Origin: AAA164-E04 sp014239995
Lineage (GTDB): Bacteria > Verrucomicrobiota > Verrucomicrobiia > Limisphaerales > AAA164-E04
Assembly: GCA_029247315.1 (NCBI GenBank)
Contig: JAQWLM010000035.1
Location: 45,407-109,406 of the forward strand
Direction: 5' to 3'
DNA length: 64,000 nucleotides
The notes under the pieces were generated by a model that was not told the origin of the DNA, ran no database searches, and saw only the letters and a program-made list of their open reading frames with translations. How positions within the stretch are numbered: position 1 is the stretch's first letter; every line of letters starts with the position of its first letter. Below are positions 51,801 through 59,466 of the stretch, in pieces. The translations under genes were made by a program, and so were the position numbers.

Positions 51801-53923
51801 TTGAGCACACATCCCTGAGCAATCCATTCCTTGAGGATCTCATAAAAAGGCTCTCCGATACGGGTGCGCTGACCTCCTTCATGGGGCACCGCAGAAGTGG
51901 ATTTCAGCAACATCAGGCTATCATCCGGCGAGGCAAAATTGATCCGGCGCCCGGCAAGATCATCCGTAAACGCCCGCACATCGTAAAGCGGATCATACCC
52001 TCTCAGGGAAAGCTTGAAGCCATTCTTACCATCCTTGGCACCATGGCAGGTCCCGGCATTGCAACCCATCTTGGAGATAACTGGATTGACATCCACCACG
52101 AAATCAGGCTGCAGTGCCTTTGCCTGACCATCGACGTACACGGGGAGTTTCAACTGATGCCCAGCGTGGCTTATCAACAAGGTGCCCTCTCCGTTCCCAA
52201 GGGGAGTTGCCGCTCCGCTGGCACTGACAGCCACCTTGGCTTCCCCTCCATGGTAGGAGACCGACCGCGTCACGTCCATCGACTGGCCTGATGCGGTCCA
52301 TGCCTGCACCAACAACTGTGTGGACTGATGAGCTCGAGTAAACGAAAGGTTGGCTGGAGACACACTCAGCGTGTAGATACCATCGGGATCGCCGTCCTTG
52401 AGGGGAACTGGCACGAACGCCTGTCGCAGGGAAAGGGTGGATGCACCCAACACCCTGACAATCCCATCCGCGCCGCCCACCACCAGCGATGAACCGTCGG
52501 GATGAAAAGCGACCGCATAGAGGGCGGTGTCAAAGGATGCCTCGGAAATCAGGTTGGCACCCTGGGTCCAGAAGGCTTCAACCTTCTGACGCTCCTCGGC
52601 ATTGCGACTACTGGCCACCTTCTGCATGATACCCTTGAGCTCATCACTCAGGGAACTGTCAATATCACTGGTATAGACCTTGACGTAGCCCTTGCCATCC
52701 AGGCTGCTCACCCCGGCGATACGCGCTCCGTCTGAGCTGAAATCCACTCCAAAAATACGGCCTGTCATCGGTTCGTATTTGCGAACGAGATTTGCATTAT
52801 CACCGATGACACGCTTGGTCTGGCGCATCATGCGATAGATCTGCGGGGTCCCATCCGAGGCGCCAATCAGAATTTCATCCTTCTTGGGATGACGTGCCAC
52901 GGACTGAATACCACCACGCAGGGCTCCCGGGGTGATGGAGGTGATGTTGTCAATGAAGCGCTCGGTCTCCACCTCGGTCAACTTGGCAGTCTGATCACGC
53001 CCCACGGAAACAACATGATCCCCCTTGACGCTGAAAACCGTGTCGATCACCCAGTCATTGTGGGAACCCTGAAAAAGGACCTGCTGACCATCCTCGACGA
53101 GGAAAGCCCTCAAGGTATTGTCAGAACAACCCAGGGCAACCAGGCGGCCATCAGGTGACCAACTGACGCCGTACACCGTGTCGTAGGAAATGGGAACCGA
53201 GAGATCCAGCTCCCCGCTCGTAACATCCCATATTTGGAGTTCCCCCATGCGTCCCGGGGATCCCCCGGCAACAGCCAGCTTGCTGCCATCTGGAGAGAAC
53301 CGCACCGATTCAATCCGCTGGGAAAGGCCAATCAGACGTTTATCCAGACCGGAGCCATCAGCCCTGTGCAGCAGGACTTCGTGAAAACCGGAGATCGCCA
53401 ACCAGACACCATCGGACGAAAAATCAAGCGAGGTGACCAGTGGGGGACGGGTATAAACCGGAGGATGCTCAAGATCGTAGCGCGGCACCGCGTTCGCCGG
53501 GGTGTCATCGTGCGCCCCTTGGTCAATCCATCGACGCACCATGTCTATCTCGACCCCGGAAAGGGGCTTGTCCTTGCGTGGCATCTCGGCCTTGCCATTG
53601 ACCGGGGTGATCAATTCGACCAGGTGACTCTGAGCAGCGTTACCCGGAAGGATGGCCTTGTCGCCACTTTCACCGCCCTGAATCATTTTCTCAAAGTGAG
53701 TCATCACGTAATCGCCCTGGGGTTTGGCGGGTTGATGACATCCATGGCACTTGGCCTGGAAAACGGGACGTATCTCGCTGTAATAACTGACGGCGCGGGC
53801 CTTGATTTCCTCCCTGTCAAGGGGCTCACTCATAAGCGACGCCGGGACAAGAGCCAAGAGCCCCCCCATGATATGGTACCACGGTAGGGTGCAGAAAGGA
53901 CGGACTGGTTGCAGACGGTTCAT
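48869..53923 (-). CDS. Giant PSCyt1-WD40-DUF1549-DUF1553 exported protein
   Basis: 1684 residues. After a leader (~19-33), a PSCyt1 cytochrome-like domain has KCHGCHQPAKPQG (CxxCH, Cys59, Cys62, His63). WD40-type propeller strands occupy ~145-520 (VTSLDFSSDGVWLAISG, VRFSPDGSKLAVAG, VSWSPDGRLVALGCSDN, VAFHPDGSSLVVGGADG). A bacterial Ig-like part and a second Cys/His motif, GCNAGTCHGA (~630), come next, then DUF1549 (~830-1020, RIYLDLTGLPPS, CNKCHDHPFERW), DUF1553 (~1080-1330, YVNRIWGYLIGVGL, LPDVG) and a coiled and jelly-roll-like C-terminus. Such proteins are PVC-specific; heme binding and a role in extracellular glycan oxidation are inferred. The fusion of all modules in one chain is on the long side. 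It precedes the DUF1501 gene in an operon. Confidence 0.93.
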   Translation of the reverse strand: MNRLQPVRPFCTLPWYHIMGGLLALVPASLMSEPLDREEIKARAVSYYSEIRPVFQAKCHGCHQPAKPQGDYVMTHFEKMIQGGESGDKAILPGNAAQSHLVELITPVNGKAEMPRKDKPLSGVEIDMVRRWIDQGAHDDTPANAVPRYDLEHPPVYTRPPLVTSLDFSSDGVWLAISGFHEVLLHRADGSGLDKRLIGLSQRIESVRFSPDGSKLAVAGGSPGRMGELQIWDVTSGELDLSVPISYDTVYGVSWSPDGRLVALGCSDNTLRAFLVEDGQQVLFQGSHNDWVIDTVFSVKGDHVVSVGRDQTAKLTEVETERFIDNITSITPGALRGGIQSVARHPKKDEILIGASDGTPQIYRMMRQTKRVIGDNANLVRKYEPMTGRIFGVDFSSDGARIAGVSSLDGKGYVKVYTSDIDSSLSDELKGIMQKVASSRNAEERQKVEAFWTQGANLISEASFDTALYAVAFHPDGSSLVVGGADGIVRVLGASTLSLRQAFVPVPLKDGDPDGIYTLSVSPANLSFTRAHQSTQLLVQAWTASGQSMDVTRSVSYHGGEAKVAVSASGAATPLGNGEGTLLISHAGHQLKLPVYVDGQAKALQPDFVVDVNPVISKMGCNAGTCHGAKDGKNGFKLSLRGYDPLYDVRAFTDDLAGRRINFASPDDSLMLLKSTSAVPHEGGQRTRIGEPFYEILKEWIAQGCVLNQSSPKVASIEVIPQNPVVQSIGDQQQLRVVAHYPDGSHRDVTREAFVETSNGEVATVDGLGLVSSLRRGEAPMLARYEGAYASTTVTVMGDRAGFEWTDIESFNKIDEAAITKWKRMRILPSGLCTDTEFARRIYLDLTGLPPSVTALRKFLDDPQSSRSKRSALIDTLIGNREFVDYWTNKWADLLQVNRKFLGAEGATMFRDWIRNEIKANTPYDQFARKILTAKGSNKDNPAASYYKILREPDLIMENTTHLFLATRFNCNKCHDHPFERWTQDQYYQMSAYFARVSLKGDPGSKDKFIGGTAVEGRKPLYEVVYEENAGEVTHLRTGQTAVPTFPYQANHAVETEDPTRRDALASWMTSPDNAYFAKSYVNRIWGYLIGVGLIEPLDDIRAGNPPSNPELLDWLTQAFIDSGFDTRHLIRTICHSRVYQLSIESNPWNEDDRINFSHAQPKRLPAEVLHDAIYFVTGSVPDFPGVPRGTRAVQLPDVGVKLDDGFLANLGRPVRESACECERSSELQLGSILSLVSGPTVDQAISDQANAIAELVTSEEDNAKVVQQLYWRILNRGAEDKEIEQNLKVFGLVEQDHEEVVQQLAAYEKDYAPVQIRFAAEREKRIADAKQSVRDYQEEIAPREAKLDAEQQEAVGKANAALETHEAKWQERFSAWTENPDTGTAWHAMDVRSLSASDTSKLVLQRDNSVVAEGDPGKVDYLIQGRSSGSGITAIRLETLRHASLPKEGPGRSEDGNFVLSEIQLRWAPLSSPEAWKTLKLHKPQADFSQKNFPVERAIDGNRGENNGWAISPQMGRFHTAVFELKEPILSDEAVLLEITLSQQYQGGKHAIGHFRLSLTDASKDIDLGIPLDVESILLMAQGDRSEEQVKVLETFHRSSDKHLATLEKALADAKKPRPEDVDLTRLKARLELVSQPLPMDPTLKQLRRALELSSGQIKNARLTAAQDVAWALINNPSFLFNH

Positions 53924-54034
53924 GGTTTAGTAAGTACTATAACAGGCAATCTCTGGTAAATGGAATGTTTTTTTATCCTTTCATGCAAGGAATCTTGCCT
54001 TATCCGCACCTTGCGAAATGGAACGCTTTCACGG

Positions 54035-55219
54035 TTACTTGGGCAGACTGGCGAGGTAAGCCACCAAGTCCACCAATTCCTGGACCGTCATGGCTTGCTG
54101 AAGACCCGTCGGCATGAGGGAACCCTTCATCTTGATCCTGTCCTCGATTTCTTTTTTTTCAAGCGTCAGCAGGGCTGCCGACTGGGTTTTCACCGTCAAG
54201 GAGGTTTCGGTCTCTCCAACCAGGACACCCACCCATGCATCCCCTGCCTTCGTGACCATTTCCCAGCCTTCATAACCAAATGCAATGCCAGCACTTGGAT
54301 CAAGAATGGCCTGGAACAGGGCATCCTTTCCCAGTTTGGCCCCGATTTCATCCAGTCCCGGACCGAAATCAACTCCCTGATCGCCGATGCGGTGGCACAT
54401 CGCGCAACCGGACTCGGCCTTGTGGAAAACCTCACGTCCGAGCGCAATGTCACCCGACTGCACCAAAAGCTCACGGATGGGGGGAAGCGTAGCCCCGCCC
54501 CGTATCTGCGGGAGGGGTATCTGCCCCAGTGCTCTTTCTTTCAGGGTTGCCCAGGGAAGTTGATTGAAGGCGTAGGCCGCCGTCAGGCTCATGTCGGATG
54601 GGAGGATGCCCCTTGCATGCATCTGCAACAGTGCCTCCACTCCATGGCGTGATCGGCACAGGGACCGTATGGCGGATTCTCTTGTTGCCAGCGGCTGGTC
54701 ACCTGCAGTCACCAGGTCTCCCAGTAGACCCGTTGCCGTTGGATGCGACAGGTTTCCCAGGGCCTGAACCGCTTTTCCTGGATCCTCTCCTGAAAGGATC
54801 CCTTTCAGGAAGGTGGCATCCCGGCGCTTGACCAGATAGTCCAGTGCCAGCAAACCGGACGTGCTGTCCCCATGCCTCCGCACAAATGCAAGGAGGGCTT
54901 CATCTTTGTCCTTCAGCCCGAAAACCGTGACAAGCTGAACATACTCAGGCCTCCCACGCACCGCTTCAAGGGTCTGACGCAACGCCTTACCCACGGCAGG
55001 ATTGGATACGGGATCCAGATGTACCAGCCGTTTCAACGCTTCCACAGCATGGTAAACCTTGCCATCCAGCTCCGGCCAATCCCCCGCCGTGGTGCCGATG
55101 GACATCACCACGACAGACAGGGCCAAACTCAGACGGGACAGTAACCCCGGCCAATACCCATCATGCGATGGTGACCATGATAGCCCCTGATGACGCAGGC
55201 ATTTGGATAAGCAGACCAT
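54035..55219 (-). CDS. HEAT-repeat protein with C-terminal CxxCH heme-binding domain
   Basis: 394 residues. A hydrophobic leader (~27-45) is followed by helical HEAT-like repeats (~50-260, LLALDYLVKRRD, AVQALGNLSHPTATGLLGDLV, TRESAIRSLCRS). The C-terminal cytochrome-like domain begins ALGREVFHKAESGCAMCHRIG (CxxCH, ~287) and ends with MPTGLQQAMTVQELVDLVAYLASL, typical of the putative heme-binding domain of Pirellula/Verrucomicrobium type. Usual family members exceed 900 residues with an N-terminal beta-propeller; this one is a short form without it. It is 111 bp upstream of the giant PSCyt1 gene on the same strand, so an electron-transfer partnership is possible. Start assigned to ATG 55219 with moderate certainty. 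Confidence 0.85.
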   Translation of the reverse strand: MVCLSKCLRHQGLSWSPSHDGYWPGLLSRLSLALSVVVMSIGTTAGDWPELDGKVYHAVEALKRLVHLDPVSNPAVGKALRQTLEAVRGRPEYVQLVTVFGLKDKDEALLAFVRRHGDSTSGLLALDYLVKRRDATFLKGILSGEDPGKAVQALGNLSHPTATGLLGDLVTAGDQPLATRESAIRSLCRSRHGVEALLQMHARGILPSDMSLTAAYAFNQLPWATLKERALGQIPLPQIRGGATLPPIRELLVQSGDIALGREVFHKAESGCAMCHRIGDQGVDFGPGLDEIGAKLGKDALFQAILDPSAGIAFGYEGWEMVTKAGDAWVGVLVGETETSLTVKTQSAALLTLEKKEIEDRIKMKGSLMPTGLQQAMTVQELVDLVAYLASLPK

Positions 55220-55356
55220 CCATGCATCATGAAGTATCCGGCGGAATGAGGCGATTCCATTTTATGTCCCAAAAGCCATGGGTCGTCCCCTGGCCATATG
55301 GCCTTTTCAAACTTTTCGCATTGGCATTTCGGGAAAACAGGCTGCATAGTAAGGAA

Positions 55357-56505
55357 GTGAGACACGTCTTGGAGAACAATGGTACCCACAAGGCCCGTTA
55401 TGTCATGATCGGGGGCTTCCTGGGCGCAGGCAAGACCACCACGATTGCCAAGCTGGCCAGGATTCTCTCCGATGAAGGCTGGCGGGTGGGCCTGATTACC
55501 AACGACCAGGGATCCAACCTTGTCGACACGGCCATGCTTCGTTCCCACGGATTTGAAACCGCTGAAATCTCCGGCGGATGCTTCTGCTGCCGGTTTAACT
55601 CACTGGTGGAAGCTGCCGATGCCCTCAAGGACAAAAACGCACCCGATGTGTTCATCGCCGAACCCGTGGGCAGTTGCACGGATCTGGTGGCAACGGTAAC
55701 CTATCCGCTCCGGCGCATTTACGGTGATCAATTCGAAATAGCACCGCTGAGCGTGATGGTGGATCCCATCCGGGCCATGCAAGTCATGGGACTGCGCGAT
55801 GGAAGGAGGTTTTCAAGCAAGGTAAACTACATCTATGCCAAACAACTTGAAGAGGCGGATATACTGGTAATCAACAAGATTGAGACACTTTCAAGCACCG
55901 AGCGCACCGAGTTGGAATTGGCACTCAACTCCCGGTTTCCGGGCAAGCAGGTCCTCGCGGTTTCAGCCCGTGAAGGCACCGGCCTTGGGGAATGGTTCGA
56001 TCAACTGAAAACAGGCTCCCAGCAGTCTGGACGAACGATGGACATGGATTACAACCTGTATGCCGAGGGAGAAGCCCTGCTGGGCTGGCTGAACGCCACC
56101 GTGCAGTTGAAGTCAGCCCAGCCTTTTGATGGAAATACGTGGATCGAAGATCTGGCCGCCGCGATTCAAGACCAACTTTCAACAGAAAATGGGGAGATAG
56201 CCCACCTTAAGATGACACTCAATCCAGAGAGAGGACTGGGCGAGATTGCGGTGATCAACCTGGTAAGAAACGACTTGATACCCGAGCTTTCCCAAACACT
56301 GCCAGTGGCCATCCATGGAGCCCAGTTGGTGATCAACCTCAGGGCTGAGATGGATCCGGACACCCTGAAAGCAACGCTCGTGCAAGCACTTGCGACCGCC
56401 ATAAGGACACACCCGCAAGTCAAGGCAGACCTGGAACATGTCGAGCATTTCCGCCCAGGAAAACCTGAGCCAACCCATCGAATGAGTGCGCCTGTGGAAT
56501 CATGA
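55357..56505 (+). CDS. CobW/COG0523-type P-loop GTPase
   Basis: 382 residues from GTG 55357; the true start may be TTG 55369 or ATG 55264, since the conserved part begins at ARYVMIGGFLGAGKTTTIAKLA. Walker A GGFLGAGKTT, the metal-binding GGCFCCRFNSL (CxCC, COG0523 hallmark), FIAEPVGSCTD, and guanine-specificity INKIE (NKxE/D) are clear. The C-terminus (~220-380) differs from ordinary CobW and is mostly alpha/beta. COG0523 proteins insert or deliver metals (Zn, Co) to client enzymes using GTP. It starts a four-gene operon (ATGA overlap with 56502) together with Fe-S proteins, so the client may be a metal or corrinoid redox enzyme. Divergent from the heme-binding protein gene. Confidence 0.82.
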   Translation: MRHVLENNGTHKARYVMIGGFLGAGKTTTIAKLARILSDEGWRVGLITNDQGSNLVDTAMLRSHGFETAEISGGCFCCRFNSLVEAADALKDKNAPDVFIAEPVGSCTDLVATVTYPLRRIYGDQFEIAPLSVMVDPIRAMQVMGLRDGRRFSSKVNYIYAKQLEEADILVINKIETLSSTERTELELALNSRFPGKQVLAVSAREGTGLGEWFDQLKTGSQQSGRTMDMDYNLYAEGEALLGWLNATVQLKSAQPFDGNTWIEDLAAAIQDQLSTENGEIAHLKMTLNPERGLGEIAVINLVRNDLIPELSQTLPVAIHGAQLVINLRAEMDPDTLKATLVQALATAIRTHPQVKADLEHVEHFRPGKPEPTHRMSAPVES

Positions 56506-56960
56506 AGGACAAGGACTCTGAAACGGCATCTTCAAATACAGGGGAGCAGGAAACCGCTTCCGAACGCATCCTCTATTGCCACTGCAACTACGCCCAGATC
56601 ATCGCACCTGAGGTCAAGCAGTCCGTCCTGAAAAAGCTGTGTGCATCAGGCCGTGCCTTCGATGCCGTCGCAGACCTTTGTGAAATGGCCGCACGCAAGG
56701 ATCCGGCACTCCTGCGCCTGACCCAGGGGGGAGGTGTCAAGATTGCCGCCTGTTTCCCGAGGGCGGTCAAGTGGCTCTTCTCCGGGGCGAACGTCCCACT
56801 GGACCGTGACCACACAGAGGTGGTCAACATGCGGGAAAACCAGGCAGATCAGGTGCTTGAACGCCTGCTTGCGGCGGACCTGCAGCCAAACCTTCCCGTA
56901 GACAACCAGCCTCCACCCGCATCAGAACAAGCGGGAAACACAGCCAACAGGACATCATGA
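56502..56960 (+). CDS. Cys-motif protein, HdrA N-terminal-like
   Basis: 152 residues, soluble, no leader. The central part, ERILYCHCNYAQIIAPEVK (Cys26, Cys28), then ADLCEMAAR and KIAACFPRAVKWLF, resembles the start of HdrA-type heterodisulfide reductase subunits, where VCHCG, LCS and AACSPR occur in this order and bind a cluster. Here flavin and ferredoxin parts are absent, so it is an isolated version of that module. The flanks (first 20 and last 40 residues) are low complexity. It overlaps both neighbours by ATGA (56502-56505, 56957-56960), showing tight translational coupling in the CobW operon. Function unknown; electron transfer role is inferred. Confidence 0.65.
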   Translation: MKDKDSETASSNTGEQETASERILYCHCNYAQIIAPEVKQSVLKKLCASGRAFDAVADLCEMAARKDPALLRLTQGGGVKIAACFPRAVKWLFSGANVPLDRDHTEVVNMRENQADQVLERLLAADLQPNLPVDNQPPPASEQAGNTANRTS

Positions 56961-57817
56961 GTTTAACCACCTCCACTACCTTGCGCGTCGTGATCATGGA
57001 ACCAGCGACCGCACCAACGGCTGAGAACAGCCAGCCGTTTGAAAAAATGCAGGCCCTGCTGGAACGCGGGTTTGCGGTGACCCGCGCCACGCCCCGCGGA
57101 AAAACAGCACCCACCGATCGCAGTTCCCTTCTGGTGCTTGGGCATTTCAGCGAAACCGAGGTTGCGCAGGGCATGGAAACGGAGGGCACCGAGGTACGGT
57201 TCCGGGACAGCCGTACACTGGACCCGGACAGCACGGTTGCCCTGGCCGAGGAAATGAGGGAGGCGACAGCAACTTTCAAGCATGGCGCCTGGAAGCCGTG
57301 GTTCCCGGTGATCGATTACGATCGCTGCACCAACTGCATGCAATGCCTGAGTTTCTGCCTTTTTGGAGTCTATGGAGTGGATGACGGGGACCGCATTCAG
57401 GTGCAGAACAATGACCAGTGCAAAACCAACTGCCCGGCCTGTTCGCGGGTATGCCCGGAAGCAGCCATCATGTTCCCCAAATACAAGACAGGTCCCATCA
57501 ATGGCGACCAGGTGGCGAACAAGGACCTCCAGCGGGAGAAGATGAAGATCGACATCTCAGCCCTGCTGGGCGGGGATGTCTATGATCTGCTTCGAACCCG
57601 CAGCGAGAAAGCTAAATCCCGTTTTTCCAAGGAACGCAACCCGGACAAGGCACTCAACGAGCGGGTCAAGTGCCTGAACAAACTCGCTAATTCAGGGGAT
57701 ATCCCCCCAGAGGTGCTCATGTCACTACCTTCCGCAGACGAGATTCAACGCCGTGCCGTGGAAGCCAAGGCCAAGGCCGATGCCGCACTGGAAAAATCAA
57801 GAAACCCATCTCCCTGA
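56957..57817 (+). CDS. Two-cluster ferredoxin-like Fe-S protein
   Basis: 286 residues, no leader. A ~110-residue N-terminal domain of unknown fold is followed by two cluster motifs: Cys124-x2-Cys127-x2-Cys130-x3-Cys134 (CTNCMQCLSFC) and Cys155-x3-Cys159-x2-Cys162-x3-Cys166 (CKTNCPACSRVCP). The second motif has x3 instead of x2 between its first two Cys, which is atypical. The C-terminal third is charged and helical (RSEKAKSRFSKERNPDKALNE). Likely a [4Fe-4S] electron carrier for the operon. Overlaps the previous gene by ATGA and ends directly before the next start. The N-terminal domain may fix its specificity. Confidence 0.8.
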   Translation: MSLTTSTTLRVVIMEPATAPTAENSQPFEKMQALLERGFAVTRATPRGKTAPTDRSSLLVLGHFSETEVAQGMETEGTEVRFRDSRTLDPDSTVALAEEMREATATFKHGAWKPWFPVIDYDRCTNCMQCLSFCLFGVYGVDDGDRIQVQNNDQCKTNCPACSRVCPEAAIMFPKYKTGPINGDQVANKDLQREKMKIDISALLGGDVYDLLRTRSEKAKSRFSKERNPDKALNERVKCLNKLANSGDIPPEVLMSLPSADEIQRRAVEAKAKADAALEKSRNPSP

Positions 57818-58345
57818 ATGCCCACCGCCATGACTCCAGAAGAAACAATGAAATGGGTGGAAGAAATCAGGCTTCGATGCCGGTTTGCATTACACGCCTG
57901 GCGGCAATTGCGCGGTTCACTGCCCGCCATGGACAAGGAACAGTCGTTTTTTTATGTGCATGCCTTCCTCGATCATGTCACTGAGATCGCTTGCATCCTC
58001 TGGCCCGATAAAGGCCCGGGCAAGGAACGTGGCCAGGTACTTCGCACCGCACTGGCAATGAAGGATCAGCCTCTCCTTGAACCCGCCTTGAACCGTGACA
58101 TCTGCAAATGTTTCGACGAAAATCTGGACAGATGGATGAAATCTCTGGACCGCAGATCCTGCCTTGGTATGAACATCATGCCAAAGGGAACTCTGGCAGG
58201 ATCCAGGGAGGACCGTTTCATCCGCAACCTGGATCCCGAGACCTACCAACTGGGGCTCATGGACCATGATATCGACCTCGGGGCACTGCATGAAGCCCTG
58301 CAAGCCCTTGACCAGGACGTCAACCGCTGGTTGAGAAATCATTGA
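57818..58345 (+). CDS. Protein of unknown function, last gene of CobW/Fe-S operon
   Basis: 175 residues, soluble, mostly helical, no leader. Its ATG follows the previous stop with no gap. It contains WVEEIRLRCRFALHAWRQLRG, a YVHAFLDHVTEIACILWPDK segment and a C-terminal YQLGLMDHDIDLGALHEAL part. No known family is recognised. Conserved-looking His/Asp residues in the middle helices could bind a ligand, but this is speculative. Its place in the same transcript as a metallochaperone GTPase and two Fe-S/Cys proteins suggests a subunit or accessory of the same system. It converges on the EEP-family gene, 33 bp away. Confidence 0.75.
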   Translation: MPTAMTPEETMKWVEEIRLRCRFALHAWRQLRGSLPAMDKEQSFFYVHAFLDHVTEIACILWPDKGPGKERGQVLRTALAMKDQPLLEPALNRDICKCFDENLDRWMKSLDRRSCLGMNIMPKGTLAGSREDRFIRNLDPETYQLGLMDHDIDLGALHEALQALDQDVNRWLRNH

Positions 58346-58378
58346 TTCACATTTCAGGCACACACCACCTTCAGGGAC

Positions 58379-59407
58379 TCATGGTGGCAGTTCCAGGGAT
58401 ACCAGGACGGGCCTGTGGTCCGAAGCCATGCCCCAGTTGGGCAAATTCAGCACACAACTTTCATCGGGCCTGAGGCAGCGGAAGAGGCGCTGGCTCATCA
58501 ACACGAAATCAATCCGAGAAAAGAGGTCCTCAGCGGCGTAATGATAGGTCCAAACAGCATACCGTTGACCTTCGCCACGAGGCGGATGGGGCAGGCGCGC
58601 CGGGCGCCCCTCCCTCGGTCTCCCATCCATGAGGCGAGGAGAACCAGGCGCCCCCTTCAGGAATCGAAGGGTCTGAGACGAAGGGCCATCGTTGAAGTCC
58701 CCCACCACGGCAAGAAAGAGGTCTGGGTTTTCCTTGAGGCGCGCATCAACCAAGGAACGCAACAACAGGGCTTCCCGCGTCCGCAAATCCCATTGATCTG
58801 CATGACCAACCGGGCGCTTGGACTTGAGATGAGCAGCCATGATCTTCAGGCGATGCCCCCCCGGCAATGCCAGGTCGACCTCAAGAAAGGCACGGGAGGG
58901 ACGAAAGGGTCGACCGTAAAGCACGAATACGTTGGTGGCGTGATGCCTGACCTTGACGGGAGGAAAACGGGCCAGTAGTCCCATGTGAATGAGGGATCCG
59001 GGCGTCCTGGAGAAGACGGAATGGGCATATTCAAGACCCTCGGCTGCAAGCGCCTGCCGGATGCCCGTCAGCGCCTTCTGGCTGCCAATTTCCTGAAGCA
59101 CGACCATGTCCGCCCGCAGGGCTTTCAAGGACACATGCACCGCGCGTCGCGCATCACTTGCCTTCGCCCTGCGCCCCTCCCTGGCTTCAAGCAGGTAGTT
59201 GTCCACGTTGAACGTTGCGATGGAAACCCGTTCAGCAGAAGCAATGATGGAGAGAACCAGCCATGCGAATACCACCGCGCGCCGGAGCAACCTGATTCGG
59301 GACCACGCCTGCAGCCCACGAAGACTGAAACAACGGCCGCAAGCGAGCTTGTCCCATGACGGGACAAGATTCCCTTGCCATCTGTATCGCCTGGATTGCG
59401 CCAACAT
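58379..59407 (-). CDS. Membrane-anchored endonuclease/exonuclease/phosphatase-family protein
   Basis: 342 residues. A hydrophobic segment near ~43-57 (AVVFAWLVLSIIASA) serves as leader or anchor; the first 40 residues are basic and may not all be translated. EEP motifs: VSIATFNVDNYLL (~60), MVVLQEIGS (metal Glu), KIMAAHLKSKRP, LAVVGDFNDGPSS, RIDFVLMS and terminal ASDHRPVLVSLE. Complete catalytic set. This is the second exported EEP protein in the window (the other is at 8191) but the two are only distantly alike. Substrate not identifiable; nuclease or phosphodiesterase activity outside the cytoplasm is likely. Confidence 0.85.
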   Translation of the reverse strand: MLAQSRRYRWQGNLVPSWDKLACGRCFSLRGLQAWSRIRLLRRAVVFAWLVLSIIASAERVSIATFNVDNYLLEAREGRRAKASDARRAVHVSLKALRADMVVLQEIGSQKALTGIRQALAAEGLEYAHSVFSRTPGSLIHMGLLARFPPVKVRHHATNVFVLYGRPFRPSRAFLEVDLALPGGHRLKIMAAHLKSKRPVGHADQWDLRTREALLLRSLVDARLKENPDLFLAVVGDFNDGPSSQTLRFLKGAPGSPRLMDGRPREGRPARLPHPPRGEGQRYAVWTYHYAAEDLFSRIDFVLMSQRLFRCLRPDESCVLNLPNWGMASDHRPVLVSLELPP

Positions 59408-59466
59408 AACTCATGCAGGCGTCCACTCCCAAGGGTGCATGTCAGGCAAGCATGCGCACCCCGCAT

